37,248 nt of DNA from Bryobacterales bacterium (GTDB lineage Bacteria > Acidobacteriota > Terriglobia > Bryobacterales > Bryobacteraceae). This document shows positions 32,701 through 37,248 of this stretch, in pieces; positions within the stretch are counted from its first letter, which is position 1, and each line of letters begins with the position of its first letter. The notes under the pieces are model-generated. The model saw only the letters and a program-made list of their open reading frames with translations, did not search any database and was not told where the DNA came from. The translations under genes and the position numbers were made by a program. The stretch spans positions 11,149 to 48,396 of the forward strand of contig PMOK01000072.1 in the NCBI GenBank assembly GCA_003162425.1, in the 5' to 3' direction.

Positions 32701-33288
32701 ATGATCACTGCGACTGCCTACGACAAACACGTGGAACAGCTATTTGAAGTGATGAAACGGGTCCATGCCGCACTGACAAATGCCGGCATTGACTACCGCA
32801 TCGTCGGTGGCATGGGCGTTTTTTTTCAGGTCAGCGAACGCGACCCCATCGCCGGCCGCCTCACGAAAGATGTCGACATTGCAATAAAGCGCGACGACCT
32901 CAAACGAATCGCCGCAGCCGTCGAAGCACACGGCTTTAAGTATCGCCATGCCGCCGGCGGCGACATGTTGGTGGATGCCACTCAATCGAAGCTGCGGAGC
33001 GCGGTCCATTTTGTGTTCGTACGCGAGAAAGTGCGTCCGGAGTACTTGGAGCCGGTCCCAGATTTCTCGGAGCCCACAGTCACACAGGAGGGCTTGCTCC
33101 TCGCCTCGGTGCCCGATCTTCTGCGTATGAAACTCACCAGCCTGCGCCTCAAGGACAAAGTCCACATCATCGACATGGACGGTGTCGGCCTAATCACGCC
33201 CGAAATCGAGAATGCGCTTCCGGAACCATTGCGTCAGAGGCTCCAACAAGTGCGCGCGGAAGATCGTCAATCCGCGGGCGCGGAGTAG
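32701..33288 (+). CDS. Nucleotidyltransferase-fold protein
   Basis: The 195-residue protein from ATG 32701 has VGGMGVFFQ at 35-43 and TKDVDIAIKRDDLKRI with D57 and D59, the glycine loop and paired metal-binding aspartates of the minimal nucleotidyltransferase fold seen in AbiEii-like and related proteins. A mid block (LLLASVPDLLRMKLTSLRLKDKVHIIDM) resembles the region after the core in these families. AbiEii-type proteins are toxins of abortive infection pairs, but no AbiEi-like antitoxin lies next to it. An open frame upstream to 32614 is read through a REP-like element and is not supported. The gene ends 22 bases inside the convergent epimerase gene. Confidence 0.7.
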   Translation: MITATAYDKHVEQLFEVMKRVHAALTNAGIDYRIVGGMGVFFQVSERDPIAGRLTKDVDIAIKRDDLKRIAAAVEAHGFKYRHAAGGDMLVDATQSKLRSAVHFVFVREKVRPEYLEPVPDFSEPTVTQEGLLLASVPDLLRMKLTSLRLKDKVHIIDMDGVGLITPEIENALPEPLRQRLQQVRAEDRQSAGAE

Positions 33289-34322
33289 GCTGACGCAGGC
33301 GCGGCTTCAATCAGAGCGTCTTCAAAAGAATAGTCCGGCTTCGGAAAAGGATTGTGCCGCAAAAACCAACGATACGATTCCTTTAATCCCGCCGCGAAAT
33401 CTACCGGTTTGAATTTCAAAACGCGCTGCGCCTTGTTCACCACCACCGTGATCGCGGGCATGTCGAAATAGAAGCCGAAGTACAGTTTGGGGCCCATGGG
33501 ATGGCCGCCGGCGCGCAAGATCCGCTCGCGTGGCCAGCGCACGAACGTCGGTTCCTTGCCCGCGGCCACCGCGAACGCTTCCACCGCCTCCACCTGCGTC
33601 AATGGACGTGGATTCGCGATATTGAACGCGTGGCCTTCCAGATCCGCAACGTCGATCACTTTCAGGCACGCACCCACCAGATCCTTGATGGCCACGAACT
33701 GCATCAGCCGGCGGCCATCGCCCGGCAGAATGATCGGCCGGCCTTCGCGCAGCCGGTCCCAGAAAAAAGCCTCTCGATAATACGGATTGCCCGGACCATA
33801 AATAAACGGCGGACGCAGCGTCACTACCGGAAAGCCATTGCGCTGGTGCATGCGAAACAGAGTGCGCTCACTCATCGCCTTGTTGCGAACATAGGCGTCG
33901 GGATGATCGTCCGGCGCCAGCGCGTCACCCTCGTGATGATTCAAGCCATCGCCGTAGGCAGCTACGCTCGACATAAATACGTAGCGCTCGAGATTATTCC
34001 CGCAAGCGCGCGCCGTCGCCTCCACTTGGACAGCGGTAGTGCCGCGTTCCCAGTCGTAAACGTTATCGTAGACCACGTCGAACTTCCGGCCGGCCAGCGC
34101 GCGTTTCAAAGCCTCGGGGTCGTTGCGGTCGGCTACGATGCCGGCCACTTTCTTCCCCAAATCGTGCCGGGGCCGCCTGTGCAGAATCGAAACTTCGTGA
34201 CCAGCCTTCAGCAACTCCTTCACCAGAGCCCGGCCAATAAAAAGTGTTCCGCCAATCACCAGGATTTTTTTCCTGGCAGGTTCCTGACGCTTTGCTCCGT
34301 TAGTCGTAGTACTCAAGCCCAA
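33267..34322 (-). CDS. NAD(P)-dependent epimerase/dehydratase (extended SDR)
   Basis: The 351-residue protein has the cofactor motif GGTLFIG at 24-30, SSVAAYG at 118-124, Y144 and K148 in AYVRNK as the catalytic pair, and RPPFIYGPGNP and LVGACLKVIDV blocks typical of extended short-chain dehydrogenases acting on sugar nucleotides or similar. The start is a TTG at 34322 lying inside the end of the inositol-phosphate synthase gene; no ATG is available before the cofactor loop. The upstream GGAGAGGA is a distant ribosome binding site. The substrate is unknown; context points to inositol-linked metabolism. Its 3' end overlaps the convergent nucleotidyltransferase gene by 22 bases. Confidence 0.87.
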   Translation of the reverse strand: MGLSTTTNGAKRQEPARKKILVIGGTLFIGRALVKELLKAGHEVSILHRRPRHDLGKKVAGIVADRNDPEALKRALAGRKFDVVYDNVYDWERGTTAVQVEATARACGNNLERYVFMSSVAAYGDGLNHHEGDALAPDDHPDAYVRNKAMSERTLFRMHQRNGFPVVTLRPPFIYGPGNPYYREAFFWDRLREGRPIILPGDGRRLMQFVAIKDLVGACLKVIDVADLEGHAFNIANPRPLTQVEAVEAFAVAAGKEPTFVRWPRERILRAGGHPMGPKLYFGFYFDMPAITVVVNKAQRVLKFKPVDFAAGLKESYRWFLRHNPFPKPDYSFEDALIEAAPASAYSAPAD

Positions 34323-35619
34323 GGTGTGTAATTAAGTCCTCTCCGCGCATCCACCGCAGCGTGTTCTTCAACTTCATCAATTGAATGAATACGTCGTGCT
34401 CCGGATATAATCCCGGCGCTGTCATGGGAGCCTTGAAATAAAAGGACAACCATTCCTGAATACCCTTCATACCCGCCCGCTGCGCCAGATCCAGGAATAA
34501 AACCAGGTCCAGCACTAACGGCGCCGCCAGGATCGAATCCCGGCACAGGAAATCGATCTTGATCTGCATCGGGTAGCCCAGCCATCCGAAAATGTCGATG
34601 TTATCCCAGCCTTCTTTCGAATCGCCGCGCGGCGGGTAATAATTAATGCGCACCGCGTGATAAAGATTCCCGTAAAGTTGCGGGTAAAGATCCGGCTGCA
34701 GAATCTGTTCCAGCACGGAAAGCTTGGTCTCTTCCTTCGATTTGAATGATCCTGGATCTTCCAGCACCTCACCATCCCGGTTTCCCAGAATATTAGTCGA
34801 AAACCAGCCCGACATTCCCAGCATCCGCGCTTTAAAGCCCGGCGCCAGCAAAGTTTTAATGAAAGTCTGACCGGTTTTGAAGTCCTTGCCGCAAATCGGT
34901 ATCTGCCGCGCGCGAGCCAGTTCCAGCAGCGCCGGCGTATCGGTGGTGAGATTGGGCGCACCATTGGCGAACGGCACGCCGCTTTTCAAAGCAGCGTACG
35001 CATAGATTTGGCTGGGGGCGATGTCGGGATCGTTCTTTTGCAAACCGCACTCGAAATCCTTGAGCGTCTGATGAACCGCCGCGGGCTTGTGAAAAACTTC
35101 CGTGGACCCGCACCAGATCATCACCAGCCGCGCCGCACCAGTGGATTCCTGGAACTGCCGGATATCCTCAATCAGCATTTCCGCGTGGTCCATTCTCGAA
35201 CCCCCGGTTTTGACATTGGGGCCGTGAATTCGCTTCACGTAATTCTGGTCGAACACAGCCTTCATCGGCTGAATCGCCTCCAGCGGCTCACGAACTTTCT
35301 CGAGTAGCGCCGGCTCCAGAACTTTGGCATTCACAGCCGCCTGGTACGCGTTGTCTTCGAAAATGTCCCAGCCGCCGAAGACTAGGTCCTCGATTTTGGC
35401 CAACGGAACAAAGTCCTGAATGCGGGGAGTCCGGCCTTCGGTGCGCTTTCCCAGCCGGACCGTTCCCAATTGCGTGAGTGAGCCGATAGGCTCTCCGAGA
35501 CCGCGCTTCACGGCCTCCACACCGGCCATGAACGTCGTGCTGACCGCGCCAATGCCGGGGATCAGAATTCCCAACTTTCCATCGGCGGGCGCAATCGTGG
35601 TGTTTTCTTTGGTGGGCAA
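34300..35619 (-). CDS. Myo-inositol-1-phosphate synthase
   Basis: This 439-residue protein matches inositol-3-phosphate synthase, which turns glucose 6-phosphate into inositol phosphate using bound NAD. Visible blocks are LGILIPGIGAVSTTFMAGV at the N-terminus (NAD loop), the mid region ICGKDFKTGQTFIKTLLAPGFKARML with the active-site lysines, SWFSTNILGNRDGE-like WFSTNILGNRDGEVLEDP, and DSILAAPLVLDLVLFLDLAQRAGM near the C-terminus. The start is TTG 35619, supported by AAGGAG nine bases upstream. The product could feed inositol phospholipids or compatible solutes. The gene overlaps the following epimerase by 23 bases. Confidence 0.9.
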   Translation of the reverse strand: MPTKENTTIAPADGKLGILIPGIGAVSTTFMAGVEAVKRGLGEPIGSLTQLGTVRLGKRTEGRTPRIQDFVPLAKIEDLVFGGWDIFEDNAYQAAVNAKVLEPALLEKVREPLEAIQPMKAVFDQNYVKRIHGPNVKTGGSRMDHAEMLIEDIRQFQESTGAARLVMIWCGSTEVFHKPAAVHQTLKDFECGLQKNDPDIAPSQIYAYAALKSGVPFANGAPNLTTDTPALLELARARQIPICGKDFKTGQTFIKTLLAPGFKARMLGMSGWFSTNILGNRDGEVLEDPGSFKSKEETKLSVLEQILQPDLYPQLYGNLYHAVRINYYPPRGDSKEGWDNIDIFGWLGYPMQIKIDFLCRDSILAAPLVLDLVLFLDLAQRAGMKGIQEWLSFYFKAPMTAPGLYPEHDVFIQLMKLKNTLRWMRGEDLITHLGLEYYD

Positions 35620-35697
35620 CTCTCGACTCTCCTTGGGTGCCGCGAGGATGCTTGAAGGGTACCCTCGTTAGGTGTCCTCGAAATGTTTATCCTACGC

Positions 35698-35703
35698 TAT
35701 ACT
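35698..35703 (+). promoter_or_regulatory. Possible -10 box of the LytTR regulator gene
   Basis: TATACT lies 8 bases before ATG 35712, in an A/T-rich stretch of an otherwise GC-rich gap. No good -35 box and no ribosome binding site were found, so if it is real the message would be leaderless. Confidence 0.3.
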
Positions 35704-35711
35704 AACATTTT

Positions 35712-36488
35712 ATGCTAACTCGCGCGACCGGCACAATATCCGCTCTCCTGGTGGATGACGAGCAACTCGCGCGCGACGAGCTCTCCTTTCTGCTGAAGGA
35801 GTTTCCCGAGATCGAAGTGCTGGCAACCGCGAAAAACGGCCTGGAAGCCATCAAACTGATCGAAAACCTGGAGCCTGACGTAGTGTTCCTTGATGTTCAG
35901 ATGCCCGGTCTGGACGGCTTGGGCGTCATCCAAAAGCTCCGTGAAAAAAATGTGCCCTTGCCGCACTTCATTCTGGCGACCGCGTACGACCAATACGCGC
36001 TGGAGGCCTTTCGGCTGGAAGCGCTTGACTATTTGCTGAAGCCGATCGAGAAGGATCGGCTGGCGCTGACCATCGAGCGCGCGCACAAAGTCATCGCCGA
36101 GAGGTTGAAGACGGCCCAGCCCGAAGCTGCTCTGCCCAAGCCCATGACGCAGCGAACCAAGCTGCTGGTGAAGAGCAGCAATCGCAATTTCATCGTGGAC
36201 GCGCAGGATGTGGTCTATGCCACCATTGAGGACGGACTGATTACAGTCGTCGCGACTGGCGTAGAAGGTGAATCCAATTACCGGACCATTGAGGAGTTGC
36301 AGTCCAATCTCGACCCTGACACTTTTTGGCGAGTGCACCGCTCCTTCCTGGTGAACATTAATCGCATCCGCGAAGTAATCCCGTGGTTCAAGTCGAGTTT
36401 CCAGCTTCGCATGGACGACAAGAAGCAGACCGAAATTCCGGTCAGCCGCGTCCAAACCAAACGCCTACGCGCGCTGCTCAAACTCTAA
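35712..36488 (+). CDS. LytTR family response regulator
   Basis: The 258-residue protein has a receiver domain (residues 9-125) with D15, D16, phosphoacceptor D61 in FLDVQMPGLDG, T90 and K110 in DYLLKPIE, and a C-terminal LytTR DNA-binding domain (about 147-255) with KLLVKSSNRNFIVDAQDVVYATIEDG, RTIEELQSNL and FWRVHRSFLVNINRI. Such regulators usually pair with a membrane histidine kinase of the LytS/AlgZ type, which is not encoded next to it. The gene is divergent from the inositol-phosphate synthase gene and is followed by an esterase gene 25 bases later. Confidence 0.93.
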   Translation: MLTRATGTISALLVDDEQLARDELSFLLKEFPEIEVLATAKNGLEAIKLIENLEPDVVFLDVQMPGLDGLGVIQKLREKNVPLPHFILATAYDQYALEAFRLEALDYLLKPIEKDRLALTIERAHKVIAERLKTAQPEAALPKPMTQRTKLLVKSSNRNFIVDAQDVVYATIEDGLITVVATGVEGESNYRTIEELQSNLDPDTFWRVHRSFLVNINRIREVIPWFKSSFQLRMDDKKQTEIPVSRVQTKRLRALLKL

Positions 36489-36513
36489 CTGGTAACCAAG
36501 CGTCCTGCCAACA

Positions 36514-37224
36514 ATGAACCGCGAATATCACAAGTGGTATAGCAATGCGCTGCGCCGCGACATGGAGCTACTTGTCTTCGGACACGACGGCATTCCACTG
36601 CTCGTATTTCCAACCTCCATGGGCCGCTTCTTCGATTACGAGAGCCGCGGCATGATCCAGGCCCTCCAGAACAAGTACGAGCATGGCCAGCTTCAGGCGT
36701 TTTGCGTCGATTCAGTGGATGCCGAAAGCTGGTACAACAAGGCCGTTCCGCCGCGCGAACGTGCGCACCGGCATACCGAATACGATCGCTATCTTTTCGA
36801 CGAGATTGTTCCGTTCATCCGCTCCCGCAATCGGTCCGATCTGCTGATCACCACCGGCTGCAGCTTCGGCGGCTATCATGCTGTCAACTTTGCCCTCCGT
36901 CATCCGGACGTAGTGACGGGCGCCGTCAGCATGGGCGCAGCGTTCGACATTCACCAGTTTCTGGACGGATACTACGACGACAACTGCTACTACAACTGTC
37001 CCCCGGATTTCCTGCCGAATCTGACAGACCCATGGTATCTGGATCGCTACCGCCGCCAGAAGCTGGTGCTCGCCACCGGTGAAACAGACATTTGTCTGGA
37101 CGAAAACATCCGCCTCTCCGGGATCATGAACGCCAAGGAAATCCCGCACTGGCTGGACGTATGGGGCGACGGCGCCGGTCACGACTGGCATTGGTGGCAA
37201 CAGATGGCCGTCAAATTCTTTTGA
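36514..37224 (+). CDS. Putative esterase (alpha/beta hydrolase, PF00756-like)
   Basis: The 236-residue cytoplasmic protein begins HKWYSNALRRDMELLVFGHDG and has nucleophile S117 in TTGCSFGGYHAVNFALRHP, an acid in GETDICLDEN and a histidine in GAGHDWHWWQQ, the order of the esterase D/EstA-type group. No signal peptide is seen. It follows the LytTR regulator gene at 25 bases and may share its transcript. It ends 5 bases before a further family 1 REP-like element that runs off the window. The substrate is unknown. Confidence 0.85.
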   Translation: MNREYHKWYSNALRRDMELLVFGHDGIPLLVFPTSMGRFFDYESRGMIQALQNKYEHGQLQAFCVDSVDAESWYNKAVPPRERAHRHTEYDRYLFDEIVPFIRSRNRSDLLITTGCSFGGYHAVNFALRHPDVVTGAVSMGAAFDIHQFLDGYYDDNCYYNCPPDFLPNLTDPWYLDRYRRQKLVLATGETDICLDENIRLSGIMNAKEIPHWLDVWGDGAGHDWHWWQQMAVKFF

Positions 37225-37229
37225 GGACG

Positions 37230-37248
37230 GTGGGGCGGACCCCCTGGT
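37230..37248. repeat. REP-like element, family 1, copy 3 (cut by window end)
   Basis: The last 19 bases read GTGGGGCGGACCCCCTGGT, identical to the start of copy 2 at 16528. The remainder lies outside the window. Confidence 0.75.

Overview
The window reads as chromosomal DNA of a GC-rich, Gram-negative-type bacterium, most likely an acidobacterium of the Bryobacterales/Solibacter kind. This placement is inference from gene content: multiheme cytochromes, a TolC/HlyD efflux operon, an isoquinoline-oxidoreductase-like molybdoenzyme, many toxin-antitoxin pairs, a heptosyltransferase-type GT9 enzyme and families of short hairpin repeats. No rRNA or tRNA gene, CRISPR array, prophage or complete insertion sequence was seen. 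Coding density is high and no gene-free stretch exceeds about 200 bases.

Region 1 (1-8233) is a redox cluster. On the minus strand a NuoE-NuoF fusion is followed by an unusual protein that joins a NuoG-like N-terminus, two cyclic-nucleotide-binding domains and a four-cluster ferredoxin. Next come a membrane di-heme cytochrome b and a membrane-anchored multiheme cytochrome c that runs off the left edge. Divergent from it lie a five-heme c554-type cytochrome and an exported double GlcG/HbpS protein. Together they could carry electrons from NADH through Fe-S wires and a cytochrome b to periplasmic hemes, with cyclic nucleotide as a possible gate. This is the best candidate for an undescribed system in the window.

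Region 2 (8249-11271) holds a small coiled-coil protein, an exported protein of unknown function, an Ada-type alkylation repair protein and a ferric-reductase-like membrane protein.

Region 3 (11284-19895) has a D-aminopeptidase divergent from a TetR regulator. The regulator heads an operon of TolC, HlyD, two ABC ATPases and two ABC-2 permeases, equivalent to E. coli ybiH(cecR)-ybhGFSR with the ATPase split in two. A consensus promoter and an inverted repeat lie directly over the tetR start codon. Two copies of a REP-like element sit inside this operon, one of them in frame within the 5' end of tolC.

Region 4 (19910-24328) contains tandem ribbon-helix-helix antitoxins with one intact PIN toxin and one toxin stub, an IorAB-type molybdenum oxidoreductase, and an AbrB/PIN toxin-antitoxin pair whose operator overlaps the end of the neighbouring hydrolase gene.

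Region 5 (24344-37248) carries mostly housekeeping and envelope genes: alpha/beta hydrolase, GAF-PP2C phosphatase, GT9 glycosyltransferase, AI-2E family permease, RuvX, MltG, phosphotransacetylase overlapping a histone-deacetylase-like enzyme, a nucleotidyltransferase-fold protein, an epimerase overlapping inositol-phosphate synthase, a LytTR response regulator and an esterase.

Three repeat families (1449-1496; 12939-13044, 16528-16633 and 37230-end; 27844-27956 and 32545-32659) share one plan: GTAG or GTGG followed by a hairpin, in inverted pairs. This is the layout of REP/BIME elements moved by RAYT transposases.
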